Of a stretch of 11,994 nt of DNA, positions 5,821 to 11,994 are shown one piece after another. The position numbers and the translations under genes were made by a program. The notes under the pieces are model-generated. The model was not told the DNA's origin and searched no databases. It saw nothing but the letters and a program-made list of their open reading frames with translations. This DNA comes from Clostridia bacterium (GTDB lineage: Bacteria; Bacillota_A; Clostridia; Oscillospirales; CAG-272): positions 1-11,994 of the forward strand of contig JAFQOB010000214.1 in the NCBI GenBank assembly GCA_017395725.1. The letters are read 5' to 3'. Numbering within the stretch: the stretch's first letter is position 1; each line of letters starts with the position of its first letter.

Positions 5821-6969
5821 TTATATTTGAGCCGCTATATACGGTTTCTTTTTCAAAAATTCGTCTGCACTTTTGGTTTTTTCGCACATAAGAGTAAGTA
5901 AGCTTTCTGCCTTTATATTAAATTCTGCCTGCAGTCTTGCTCCCTCTTCTGCCCTTTTATAATGAGAGGGCTTAGTAAACACCTCAATACTTCCCTCTTT
6001 TTGTATCTTTCTTACCAGCTTTCTTCCCTCGGCATTACAAGCCAAAACCTGTGTATATTTAGGAGGTGTTTTCAGCATATCGGTATATACTCCGGTCATA
6101 CCGTGCAGTATGCACCGTCTTATTTTTGCGTTGGTATACGATTTACCCGACATTTTTTCCATAAGCTCGCATAGAGAAACGCTATCTTTCGCCGCTTTAA
6201 TCAGTCTTTCGGCAATTCCGTTCGTCATTCCCTCGCCCTTTTCAAGAGTTTGAACGTCTGCATTTCTGTAAAAAGCAAGAATAGCTTTTTCAGCATACAC
6301 CATACCGTATTTATCTTGATTCTCAAAGAGTGACATAACGCCGTCGGGTATCATATCGAAGTTGTTTTCTTCCTGTATCCTCTTTCGCGTTTCTGTTGCA
6401 GAAAAGCCTTCCTCACGTTTATAGGTTACGGGAATAATACTGCTGTTCAGTTTTTTTATGGCACTTACGTACTCTACGCCCAATATATCGTTAGGTTTAA
6501 CGGCTATGGATTCGCCGTACAGCCTTTTATATACCTCTTCACGCAGAGAGGCATAGGATTTATCTTTATTTTTCTTGTCTTCTCTTGCCTGTTTCAATAT
6601 AAGCTTAAAAACATCTGCCTCTAATCTACTGCTTATCTGCGTTAGTGTATCTATATTCCCCGACTCACTACCAAAACACAGCTCGTCAACAACGCCTAAT
6701 GAGTTTGCAATACCGACACCGCCAAAAGCAAAAAACTCCGCCGCAGAACAAGAGTAGGGATATGGCAATTCAAGAACCAAATCCGCCCCCGACTTAACAG
6801 CCGCTTCAGCGCGGATATACTTATCAAAGAGCGCCGCCTCGCCCCTTTGAACAAAACCGCCGCTCATTATGCATATAATATTGTTTCCCCTTTGCTTGAC
6901 AGCGTCTATTTGCACTTTATGTCCGCAATGAAAGGGGTTATATTCACAAATTATAGCCGTTGTTTTCAT
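5821..6969 (-). CDS. tmcAL: tRNA(Met) cytidine acetate ligase (YlbM family)
   Basis: A 382-residue homologue of Bacillus subtilis YlbM/TmcAL (about 415 residues). That enzyme uses acetate and ATP to form acetyl-AMP and acetylates C34 in the anticodon of elongator tRNA-Met, giving ac4C. The N-terminal nucleotidyltransferase domain has I-x-x-E-Y-N-P-F-H14-C-G16-H17 (HxGH motif), M-S-G-G-F-V-Q-R-G at 35-43, the F-G-S-E-S segment near 99-103, and K-P-N-D-I-L-G-V-E-Y at 158-167. G-F-S-A-T-E-T-R at 188-195 matches the ISxTxxR-like motif. A helical C-terminal tRNA-binding region follows. The start matches the family N-terminus, although the only ribosome binding site candidate (AAGGA) is about 16 bases away. 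Next to acetate kinase, its substrate supply is evident. Confidence 0.92.
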   Translation of the reverse strand: MKTTAIICEYNPFHCGHKVQIDAVKQRGNNIICIMSGGFVQRGEAALFDKYIRAEAAVKSGADLVLELPYPYSCSAAEFFAFGGVGIANSLGVVDELCFGSESGNIDTLTQISSRLEADVFKLILKQAREDKKNKDKSYASLREEVYKRLYGESIAVKPNDILGVEYVSAIKKLNSSIIPVTYKREEGFSATETRKRIQEENNFDMIPDGVMSLFENQDKYGMVYAEKAILAFYRNADVQTLEKGEGMTNGIAERLIKAAKDSVSLCELMEKMSGKSYTNAKIRRCILHGMTGVYTDMLKTPPKYTQVLACNAEGRKLVRKIQKEGSIEVFTKPSHYKRAEEGARLQAEFNIKAESLLTLMCEKTKSADEFLKKKPYIAAQI

Positions 6970-7027
6970 ATTATTGATTATTTTTTCCTTATAATTTCTT
7001 TTTTTAATGAAAAATGTCTCTAATATC

Positions 7028-7056
7028 TTGCATTTTTTTAAAAAATACTGTAAAAT
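7028..7056 (+). promoter_or_regulatory. Promoter of ackA
   Basis: TTGCAT (7028-7033) and TAAAAT (7051-7056) are 17 bases apart, with TG directly before the -10. Transcription would start near 7063, giving a leader of about 73 bases before the ATG at 7136. Confidence 0.6.
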
Positions 7057-7070
7057 AAGATGATTACAGT
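7047..7070. promoter_or_regulatory. Palindrome between the ackA and tmcAL start points
   Basis: ACTGTAA (7047-7053) and TTACAGT (7064-7070) are perfect 7-bp arms around a 10-base spacer. The left arm overlaps the ackA -10, and both expected start points fall inside or at its edge. This placement fits an operator for an unknown dimeric regulator. Confidence 0.4.
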
Positions 7071-7072
7071 TT

Positions 7073-7081
7073 ATTATAGCA
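7073..7081 (-). promoter_or_regulatory. Extended -10 promoter of tmcAL
   Basis: On the minus strand TGCTATAAT is a perfect extended -10. The -35 region is A/T-only and weak. The expected start near 7066 gives a leader of about 97 bases. It points toward the ackA promoter, so the two face each other. Confidence 0.5.
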
Positions 7082-7135
7082 TACTTTTGAAAAAATAAAA
7101 ATACTTTTTCATAAATTTTTTGGAGGTTTTACAAA

Positions 7136-8338
7136 ATGAATGTACTTGTTGTAAACGCAGGAAGTTCCTCACTTAAGTATCAGCTTTTTGATACAAGCAA
7201 AAATGAAGTTCTCGCAAAGGGCATTTGCGAAAGAATCGGTATTGACGGTAAGATCGAACACAAGATCAACGGTCAGAAGTACACAGAAGAAACAGCTATT
7301 CCCAACCATACGGTTGCTACTCAGTTGGTAGTTAAATACCTTACAGATGAAAAAATGGGTTGCGTTAAGAGCATGGACGAAATCGAAGCTGTTGGACACA
7401 GAATAGTTCACGGCGGTGAATATTTCTCCGAATCTATGCTTCTTACAGACGAAACACTTGAAAAGCTCGAGCTTTGCCGCGACCTCGCTCCCCTTCATAC
7501 AGGTGCTCATATTATGGGTATTCAGGGTTGTCTCGAAGCTATGCCCGGCAAGCCTCAGGTTCTCGTATTTGACACAGCTTTCCACCAGACTATGAGTCAG
7601 CAGGCTTATATGTACGGTCTTCCCTACGAAATGTACGAAAAGTACCACATTCGCCGTTACGGTGCTCACGGTACTTCTCACAGATACGTTGCTGCAGAAG
7701 CTGCTAAGCTCCTTGACAAGCCCGTTGAAGAAACAAAAATCGTTACATGCCATATCGGTAACGGCTCATCTATCTCTGCTGTTAAGGGCGGCAAGTGCAT
7801 AGACACAAGTATGGGCTTCACTCCCCTCGCAGGTGTTCTTATGGGCACACGTTGCGGTGATATCGACCCTGCAATCGTTACTTACATTATGAAGAACGAA
7901 GGTTATACCCCCGATGAAATGAGCGACTTTATGAACAAGAAGTGCGGATTCCTCGGTCTCTCCGGTATTTCTTCCGACAGCCGTGATATCGAAGCTGCTA
8001 TTCTTAAGGGCGACAAGAGAGCAGAAATCGCTGCTACAACTCTTGCATACCAGATTAAGAAATACATCGGTTCTTACGCTGCAGCTATGGACGGTCTTGA
8101 TGCTGTTATCTTTACTGCAGGTATGGGCGAAAACAACCCCGAGCTTCGTGAAAGAGCTTGTGCTAACCTCGAAAACTTCGGTATTAAGATTGACGTTGAA
8201 GTTAACGCAAAGGCTCACCACCAGTCTGACGTTGTTCTTCTCTCTACTCCCGATTCTAAGGTTAAGGTTTACCTTATCCCCACAAACGAAGAGCTCGTTA
8301 TCGCATCTGATACAGAAGCTATCGTTAAGGCTCTTTAA
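7136..8338 (+). CDS. ackA: Acetate kinase
   Basis: A full-length 400-residue acetate kinase, which interconverts acetyl phosphate plus ADP with acetate plus ATP in the cytosol. It is the ATP-yielding last step of acetate fermentation. ASKHA-fold residues are all visible: N7-A-G-S10-S-S-L-K14 at the start, G87-H-R89-I-V-H-G-G, F145-D146-T-A-F-H150, Y175-G-A-H178-G-T-S-H, C-H206-I-G-N-G-S-S phosphate loop, M-G-T-R239-C-G-D-I-D-P, G-M-G-E-N near 330, and P-T-N-E-E-L at the C-terminus. TGGAGGT lies nine bases before the ATG. No phosphotransacetylase gene is adjacent. Codon use strongly favours C-ending and AAG codons, unlike the AT-rich genes beside it, in line with very high expression. Confidence 0.97.
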   Translation: MNVLVVNAGSSSLKYQLFDTSKNEVLAKGICERIGIDGKIEHKINGQKYTEETAIPNHTVATQLVVKYLTDEKMGCVKSMDEIEAVGHRIVHGGEYFSESMLLTDETLEKLELCRDLAPLHTGAHIMGIQGCLEAMPGKPQVLVFDTAFHQTMSQQAYMYGLPYEMYEKYHIRRYGAHGTSHRYVAAEAAKLLDKPVEETKIVTCHIGNGSSISAVKGGKCIDTSMGFTPLAGVLMGTRCGDIDPAIVTYIMKNEGYTPDEMSDFMNKKCGFLGLSGISSDSRDIEAAILKGDKRAEIAATTLAYQIKKYIGSYAAAMDGLDAVIFTAGMGENNPELRERACANLENFGIKIDVEVNAKAHHQSDVVLLSTPDSKVKVYLIPTNEELVIASDTEAIVKAL

Positions 8339-8353
8339 TCAACAAAAAGCATT

Positions 8354-8392
8354 AAATGCTCCGCTAAAAAAACAGCGGAGCATTTCGTTTTT
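8354..8392 (+). terminator. Terminator of ackA
   Basis: Arms of 12 bases, AAATGCTCCGCT (8354-8365) and AGCGGAGCATTT (8374-8385), pair perfectly around an 8-base loop, followed by CGTTTTTG. It begins 16 bases after the ackA stop. Confidence 0.9.
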
Positions 8393-8412
8393 GTTTCAAA
8401 ATTGGCATATAC

Positions 8413-8441
8413 TTGCAATATTTTTGAATATATGTTATAAT
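8413..8441 (+). promoter_or_regulatory. Promoter of the O-antigen ligase gene
   Basis: TTGCAA (8413-8418) and TATAAT (8436-8441) are 17 bases apart and TGT precedes the -10, making it an extended -10 too. The leader is about 43 bases. The gene is thus its own unit, separate from ackA. Confidence 0.78.
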
Positions 8442-8491
8442 ACCAAGACATTTCAGTTGCTTATATTACAATAAACATAGAGGTATAAAAA

Positions 8492-10159
8492 ATGAAAGAC
8501 AATACAAGACAAATCGGCTTTATCTCTATTGCCTTTTTCGCTTCCCTGTTTTGCGTAGGATTATTCCACGAGTATCTTTCTTGCATAATGTCATTGTTTT
8601 TGACGTTATGGCTTTTTGTGAACCACCTGCAAAAAAACAAGACGGTTATTCATTTTAACCTTACGACCGTTACCCTTGTACTTATTGTTCTTTTTTACGG
8701 CATAACTGCATTTTGGGCAGTTGATTCGGGCATGGGGGTTATAGGCTTTTTAAAATATCTCCCTCTGTTTCTTTTTGCACTGTCGCTTATGCAAACGGAA
8801 GAGAAAAGAACGGCTCTGTTTCTTTTGCCTTACGTGGTTACTCTAATGGTGGTATTGTCTGCCGCCTTAGCACAGATACCACTTCTGAAAGATTATTTTC
8901 TTGTTTCGGGAAGACTTGGCGGCTTTTTGCAGTATCCAAACACATTTGCGATAATTATTCTTGTTTCCGAATTACTTCTTTTGAGCAAAAGTAAAATTAA
9001 GCACTACGATTTAATCTGTATAGCCCTGCTCGTTGGAGGACTGATATATACAGGCAGCCGCACGGTGTTTGTTTTAGCAATTATTGCAAATATAGCAACC
9101 GTTCTGTTTACAAAATCAAAAAGGTTTATCTTTTTCTCGGTTCTTGCCCTGTTGGCAGGCGGATTTGTTGCTGTTGTATACCTAATATCAAGCGAAAACA
9201 CCCATATTGTCGAGGATCTACTTAACGTCACTTTTAAAGAAAGCTCATTTGTGGGCAGATTCCTTTATTACGTTGACGCACTTCCCGTAATATTGAAAAA
9301 TCCATTTGGATTAGGCTATATGGGTTACAGTTTTATGCAGTCTTCTTTCCAAAGCGGTATTTATTCTACTGCATATATCTACAACGATTTTTTACAGCTT
9401 ATGCTGGATATAGGTTGGGTTCCCTCACTTTTGTTTGTTTTTGTAATCCTAAAAAGAATCTTTGGAAAAAATACGGAAAGAGCACACAGAATTATTTTAT
9501 CCACCCTTACACTGCACAGCCTGTTAAATTTTAATATGCAGTTTTTGTCCGTTTTCTTTATTTACATATTGTTTTTAGATATTGACTCGGGTAAAGAATA
9601 CGTCATTTCAGGCAAAAAGTGGTTGGTGTGTACTCTTGCAGCGGTAGTCTCCTGTACGTCTATTTATATGGGAACATCTTTACTGCTTTACAGAATGGGT
9701 CAGTATGATGCATCTTATGCTATGTATCCATATAACCCCAATACAGAAACGGCTATACTGATAAACACAAAGGATATAGAAACAGCCAATACTATTGCAA
9801 CAAAAGCACAAAAAAGAAATAAATATTTTCTGCTTACTTACAGCATAAAATCACGTTACGCTTATAGCAAAAACGATTTCACCGCACTTATAAGCATAAA
9901 AAACCAAACCTTTGAAATTGCCCCATTTGTTTACGAAGAATACGAGGAATATGCACGTATGCTTATAAACGGCATAACCCATTATAAACAAACGGGTGAC
10001 GAAAATTATAAACAGATATGTATTGAGGAGCTGAAATCAGTTCCCCAAAAGCTTGAAAAGCTAAACGATAGACTAAGTTCTCTCGGTAAAAGAATTAAAG
10101 AACATCCAAAAACTCGACTACCCGATGTCCTTGTTGAATACATTGAAGGTATGGAATAA
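8492..10159 (+). CDS. O-antigen ligase/polymerase-family membrane protein (Wzy_C)
   Basis: A 555-residue polytopic membrane protein. About ten or more hydrophobic segments lie between residues 9 and 398 (for example 9-25, 30-46, 58-77, 83-100, 108-128, 148-165, 172-187, 191-206, 211-232, 309-321, 332-361, 377-398). The family marks are S-G-R141-L-G-G-F-x-Q-Y-P-N150 in an outer loop, G255-R256 opening the Wzy_C region, N-P-F-G-L-G-Y-M-G near 270-278, and Y-N298-D-F-L-Q-L-M-L-D-I-G-W, then H342-S-L-L-N-F-N-M. Residues about 400-555 form a soluble, lysine-rich helical tail. Family members join or polymerise lipid-linked glycans outside the membrane. No glycosyltransferase is nearby, so the glycan is unknown. 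AGAGGT lies upstream of the ATG. Confidence 0.87.
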   Translation: MKDNTRQIGFISIAFFASLFCVGLFHEYLSCIMSLFLTLWLFVNHLQKNKTVIHFNLTTVTLVLIVLFYGITAFWAVDSGMGVIGFLKYLPLFLFALSLMQTEEKRTALFLLPYVVTLMVVLSAALAQIPLLKDYFLVSGRLGGFLQYPNTFAIIILVSELLLLSKSKIKHYDLICIALLVGGLIYTGSRTVFVLAIIANIATVLFTKSKRFIFFSVLALLAGGFVAVVYLISSENTHIVEDLLNVTFKESSFVGRFLYYVDALPVILKNPFGLGYMGYSFMQSSFQSGIYSTAYIYNDFLQLMLDIGWVPSLLFVFVILKRIFGKNTERAHRIILSTLTLHSLLNFNMQFLSVFFIYILFLDIDSGKEYVISGKKWLVCTLAAVVSCTSIYMGTSLLLYRMGQYDASYAMYPYNPNTETAILINTKDIETANTIATKAQKRNKYFLLTYSIKSRYAYSKNDFTALISIKNQTFEIAPFVYEEYEEYARMLINGITHYKQTGDENYKQICIEELKSVPQKLEKLNDRLSSLGKRIKEHPKTRLPDVLVEYIEGME

Positions 10160-10165
10160 GAAAAA

Positions 10166-10243
10166 AGAGCACACGTAAAATTTTCATTCGGCACAGCCCA
10201 ATAAGGCAGTATTTTAAGTGAATGAAAATTTTACGTGTGCTCT
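10166..10243. repeat. 24-bp perfect inverted repeat, probable bidirectional terminator
   Basis: Positions 10166-10189 and 10220-10243 are perfectly complementary over 24 bp around a 30-base centre. The left side carries an A tract and the right ATATTTTTAT, so it can end both the convergent O-antigen ligase gene (plus) and spoVS (minus). The stem is longer and more AT-rich than the other terminators here, and the centre has a small GCC/GGC pairing. Confidence 0.8.
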
Positions 10244-10260
10244 ATATTTTTATAACAAGA

Positions 10261-10521
10261 TTATCTTATACTAACCTGAAGTCTTATTGCAGTTCTGACG
10301 TCGTCGTTTATTGTTACTTCAGAAAAATTAGGTACGCATATAAGCTCTATACCCGAAGGAGCAAGGAATCCTCTTGCTATAGCAATAGCTTTTACCGCTT
10401 GGTTAACGGCACCGGCACCTACTGCCTGTAATTCAGCTTCCTTTTGTTCGTTTATAACTCCCGCCAAAGCTCCTGCAACCAAATTGGGATTTGACTTTGA
10501 CGACACCTTCAATATTTCCAT
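10261..10521 (-). CDS. spoVS: Stage V sporulation protein S
   Basis: An 86-residue protein of exactly the B. subtilis SpoVS length, with the conserved course M-E-I-L-K-V-S-x-K-S, P-N-x-V-A-G-A-L-A-G, the G-A-G-A-V-N-Q-A-V-K-A-I-A-I-A-R-G-F core, and A-P-S-G-I-E-L-I-C-x-P. SpoVS is a small Alba-like nucleic-acid-binding family member needed in Bacillus for progress to stage V and coat assembly. The start codon is fixed by the family; the ribosome binding site (AAGAGAG, over ten bases away) is weak. It follows ymdB as in B. subtilis, but here it has its own promoter and a terminator stands between. The start codon lies inside a 14-base sequence repeated inverted in its promoter. Confidence 0.97.
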   Translation of the reverse strand: MEILKVSSKSNPNLVAGALAGVINEQKEAELQAVGAGAVNQAVKAIAIARGFLAPSGIELICVPNFSEVTINDDVRTAIRLQVSIR

Positions 10522-10526
10522 ATAAT
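10497..10526 (+). promoter_or_regulatory. Antisense promoter candidate at the 5' end of spoVS
   Basis: On the plus strand TTGACG (10497-10502) and TATAAT (10521-10526) are 18 bases apart. The expected start is near 10533, reading against the spoVS leader toward the terminator at 10682-10708. It matches consensus at 11 of 12 positions, but could be a by-product of coding sequence. Confidence 0.4.
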
Positions 10527-10617
10527 GTAATCTCTCTTTCGTTTCTAATAATTCGTACGTATATATATGTAAACTATATTATCTTCGACTATAAAACGTA
10601 ACTATTACATTATATGG
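10518..10617. repeat. 14-bp inverted repeat framing the spoVS leader
   Basis: CCATATAATGTAAT at 10518-10531 (plus) recurs exactly, inverted, at 10604-10617, with 72 bases between. The left copy holds the spoVS start codon and the antisense -10; the right copy holds the spoVS -10. Confidence 0.75.
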
Positions 10618-10708
10618 CATAACATTTCATTTTGCAAGGTTTTTTTGCAATTTTTTCAAAAAAACATAGCAACACACAAAAAGTGAGGTCAAAACCTCAC
10701 TCTTTTTA
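10533..10708 (+). ncRNA. Possible antisense/small RNA opposite the spoVS leader
   Basis: A plus-strand transcript from the promoter at 10497-10526 would run about 175 bases to the hairpin and T tract at 10682-10708. It would be complementary to the spoVS 5' leader over roughly 10533-10602. No coding sequence of note lies in it. This is inferred only from promoter and terminator placement. Confidence 0.25.
10609..10637 (-). promoter_or_regulatory. Promoter of spoVS
   Basis: On the minus strand TTGCAA (10632-10637) and TATAAT (10609-10614) are 17 bases apart, the same pair as in the O-antigen ligase promoter. The leader would be about 80 bases. I saw no convincing sigma-H type site, although Bacillus spoVS is known to use sigma-H. 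Confidence 0.65.
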
Positions 10709-10710
10709 TT
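10676..10710. terminator. Bidirectional terminator overlapping the ymdB stop codon
   Basis: Arms AGTGAGGT (10682-10689) and ACCTCACT (10694-10701) pair around a 4-base loop, with an A tract to the left and CTTTTTATT to the right. The ymdB stop (10689-10691) lies at the loop, so the last codons of ymdB form one arm. It can end ymdB on the minus strand and any plus-strand RNA. Confidence 0.82.
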
Positions 10711-11468
10711 GTTTTTGCCTTAATTTCTTGATTTCCCGACGTGTCAAATTCAAATATAACACCGTTATATTCTATATCTCCGTCGGCAAACTCAAAACGG
10801 ACGGGCATTTTTGTTCTCATTTTTTCGATTATTATTTCGGATTTGACTCCTAAAATAGAATTTTTAGGACCGCACATACCAAGGTCTGTTATATAAGCCG
10901 TACCATTTGGAAGTATTTGTTCGTCTGCCGTCTGAACGTGGGTGTGTGTACCGAATATACCGCTAATTCTGCCGTCAAAATATCTTGCTAAGGCATATTT
11001 TTCACCGGTAGCCTCTGCGTGTATGTCAAGTAAGCTTATGTCATACTTCCCGTTCTGGCTCTCAAGACACTTTTCCACAGACCTGAACGGACAGTCAAGA
11101 CTTTCCATAAATACCGTTCCCGATACATTCATAACAAGAACACGATAACCGTTACAGTCGGCTATGGTATAACCGTTACCCGCACACTCTCCGGAAAAAT
11201 TCATTGGTCTGACTATATTTTTGCTCGATTCTAAAAACTGACGGAGTGAATTTTTCTGCCAAATATGATTTCCGCCGGTTATGACGTCAACGCCGTAGTC
11301 AAGTAACGTTTGAGCCGCGTCTGCCTCAAGTCCGTTTCCCTTACTTGCATTTTCGCCGTTCGCGACAACAAAGTCTATTTTTTCATTTTTTCTGTAGTCC
11401 CAAAGCTTAGTTTTCAGCCCCTCAACAGCCATAGGACTTACTATGTCGCCCAATGCCAAAATTTTCAT
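10689..11468 (-). CDS. ymdB: YmdB-type metallophosphodiesterase (TIGR00282)
   Basis: A 259-residue protein close to the 264 of B. subtilis YmdB, a dinuclear metal phosphodiesterase reported to act on 2',3'-cyclic AMP and to affect biofilm genes. Metal ligands fall at the same numbers as in that family: D8, E39-N40 in V-V-A-N-G-E-N, N67-H68 in G-G-N-H-I-W, H150 in L-L-D-I-H, and H175-x-H177 in G-T-H-T-H. The start at 11468 is chosen because AAAGG lies eight bases upstream and the family begins M-K-I-L; an upstream in-frame ATG at 11522 would add 18 residues absent in relatives and lies in a hairpin. Its place directly after rny and before spoVS is the conserved order of Firmicutes. Confidence 0.94.
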   Translation of the reverse strand: MKILALGDIVSPMAVEGLKTKLWDYRKNEKIDFVVANGENASKGNGLEADAAQTLLDYGVDVITGGNHIWQKNSLRQFLESSKNIVRPMNFSGECAGNGYTIADCNGYRVLVMNVSGTVFMESLDCPFRSVEKCLESQNGKYDISLLDIHAEATGEKYALARYFDGRISGIFGTHTHVQTADEQILPNGTAYITDLGMCGPKNSILGVKSEIIIEKMRTKMPVRFEFADGDIEYNGVIFEFDTSGNQEIKAKTIKRVRF

Positions 11469-11516
11469 TTTTTCTACCTTTCTATTATATGGACTTTTTT
11501 CTGCCATATATAACAA

Positions 11517-11555
11517 TATCACAATCCGTATGATTAGTTCATACGGACTGTGATA
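11517..11555 (-). other. 16-bp hairpin between rny and ymdB
   Basis: Arms 11517-11532 and 11540-11555 pair with a 7-base loop. The single non-Watson-Crick position is G-U in minus-strand RNA but A-C in plus-strand RNA, so the structure favours a minus-strand transcript. The following tail (ATTGTTATAT) has no good T tract, so it may be a weak terminator, an RNA-processing site or a 3' stabiliser. Confidence 0.6.
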
Positions 11556-11660
11556 CTTTAAAACGCATATAAGTATATATTAAACGGTTAAACGTTTATT
11601 CATTTCGAATTTGTTCTATATAAATATATGTGAAAATTGTGTGTGACACAATGCTGAAGC

Positions 11661-11994
11661 TTATTTTGCGTACTCAATAGCGCGGTTTTCTCTGATTACG
11701 TGAATCTTAATCTGACCGGGATATTCAAGATTTTCTTCAATCTTCTTTACAACGTCCCTTGCTATAAGTACCATCTGTTCGTCATTCACTTCATTGGGTT
11801 TAACCATTATACGAACTTCACGGCCTGCCTGAATTGCATAAGACTTTTCAACACCGTTGAAGCTGTTTGCAATTTCTTCAAGCTTCTGAAGTCTCTTGAT
11901 ATAGTTTTCAAGGTCTTCGCGACGTGCACCGGGTCTTGCTGCAGAAATAGCATCTGCTGCCTGTACTATCATTGCTATAATGGTACGGGGTTCA
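11661..11994 (-). CDS. rny: Ribonuclease Y, C-terminal part cut by window edge
   Basis: The last 111 residues of RNase Y, the membrane-anchored endoribonuclease that starts mRNA decay in Firmicutes. The frame stays open to the window end, so the gene continues; the Met at 11972 is internal. The visible part runs from E-P-x-T-I-I-A through [41 protein letters not shown] to the family's usual ending R-A-I-E-Y-A-K. It corresponds to the end of the HD domain and the C-terminal domain; the transmembrane anchor, KH domain and catalytic HD pair lie outside. A 7-bp hairpin (11636-11652) with a poor T tract follows the stop. Confidence 0.96.
   Translation of the reverse strand, partial: EPRTIIAMIVQAADAISAARPGARREDLENYIKRLQKLEEIANSFNGVEKSYAIQAGREVRIMVKPNEVNDEQMVLIARDVVKKIEENLEYPGQIKIHVIRENRAIEYAK

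Noticed and set aside
5181..5891. 236-codon plus-strand frame opposite the DUF4380 gene
   Set aside because: It is antisense to a gene with a good ribosome binding site and family motifs, and its product has no recognisable domain.
7983..8474. Open frame of 163 codons on the plus strand overlapping ackA
   Set aside because: It lies in another frame of the strongly conserved ackA gene, has leucine/threonine-rich shadow composition and no ribosome binding site.
10522..10640. Sigma-H-type promoter for spoVS, as known in Bacillus
   Set aside because: GAAT-like bases occur near 10549, but no matching -35 at the right distance was found, while a good sigma-A-like site exists.
11484..11489. TATAAT on the minus strand just before ymdB
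   Set aside because: Transcription would start inside the ribosome binding site and no -35 is present, so it is unlikely to be the ymdB promoter.
11469..11522. Upstream in-frame start for ymdB at 11522
   Set aside because: It would add 18 residues not seen in the family, overlaps the hairpin, and lacks a ribosome binding site; the start at 11468 has one.
1..11994. CRISPR array, tRNA or rRNA genes, prophage structural genes
   Set aside because: Reading through both strands showed no regularly spaced repeats, no tRNA-like T-loop sequences and no such protein families.

Overview
The window looks like a chromosomal segment of a low-GC, spore-forming Firmicute, most likely class Clostridia. The support is a clear SpoVS, the RNase Y / YmdB / SpoVS gene order also known from Bacillus subtilis, a YlbM/TmcAL-type tRNA acetate ligase, a divergent acetate kinase, Gram-positive ribosome binding sites (GGAGG types) and many sigma-A-like promoters (TTGACA/TATAAT types with 17-base spacers). 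I cannot name a genus. Both ends of the window cut through genes: a LysR regulator at the left and RNase Y at the right.

Left part (1-1800): a minus-strand unit holds a YfcE-type metallophosphoesterase followed by a LysR regulator (cut by the edge), behind a good promoter. Upstream is a small accessory-looking pair: a SLOG/DUF2493 protein on the minus strand and a divergent Arc-like ribbon-helix-helix (RHH) protein on the plus strand. Three copies of an AGTATACT-type box lie between them. A bidirectional terminator at about 1834-1867 closes this part.

Central-left part (1870-4450): class II fructose-bisphosphate aldolase and an acyl-ACP thioesterase form a minus-strand pair with a promoter at 3637-3665. 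Next is a second small divergent module: a DUF6809-like protein (minus) and a tiny Xre-type repressor (plus). Two nearly identical 16-bp palindromes are built into a perfect-consensus promoter between them.

Central part (4450-8390): an orphan 107-residue protein with its own strong promoter, then tmcAL followed by a DUF4380 galactose-mutarotase-fold protein (minus), and ackA in the opposite direction. The tmcAL and ackA promoters appear to face each other across an imperfectly spaced palindrome. Acetate links the two genes: AckA makes or uses it, and TmcAL activates it to acetylate tRNA-Met.

Right part (8390-11994): a membrane O-antigen ligase/polymerase-type protein (plus) converges on spoVS (minus) at a 24-bp perfect inverted repeat. 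Upstream of spoVS are ymdB and rny, all minus. The spoVS leader holds two promoter-like sequences facing each other, whose -10 regions are identical 14-mers; this may produce an antisense RNA.

No tRNA, rRNA, CRISPR array, transposase or phage structural gene is visible. No gene-free stretch exceeds 300 bases. The two repressor-plus-small-protein modules and the face-to-face promoters are the least ordinary parts; nothing here proves a new system.
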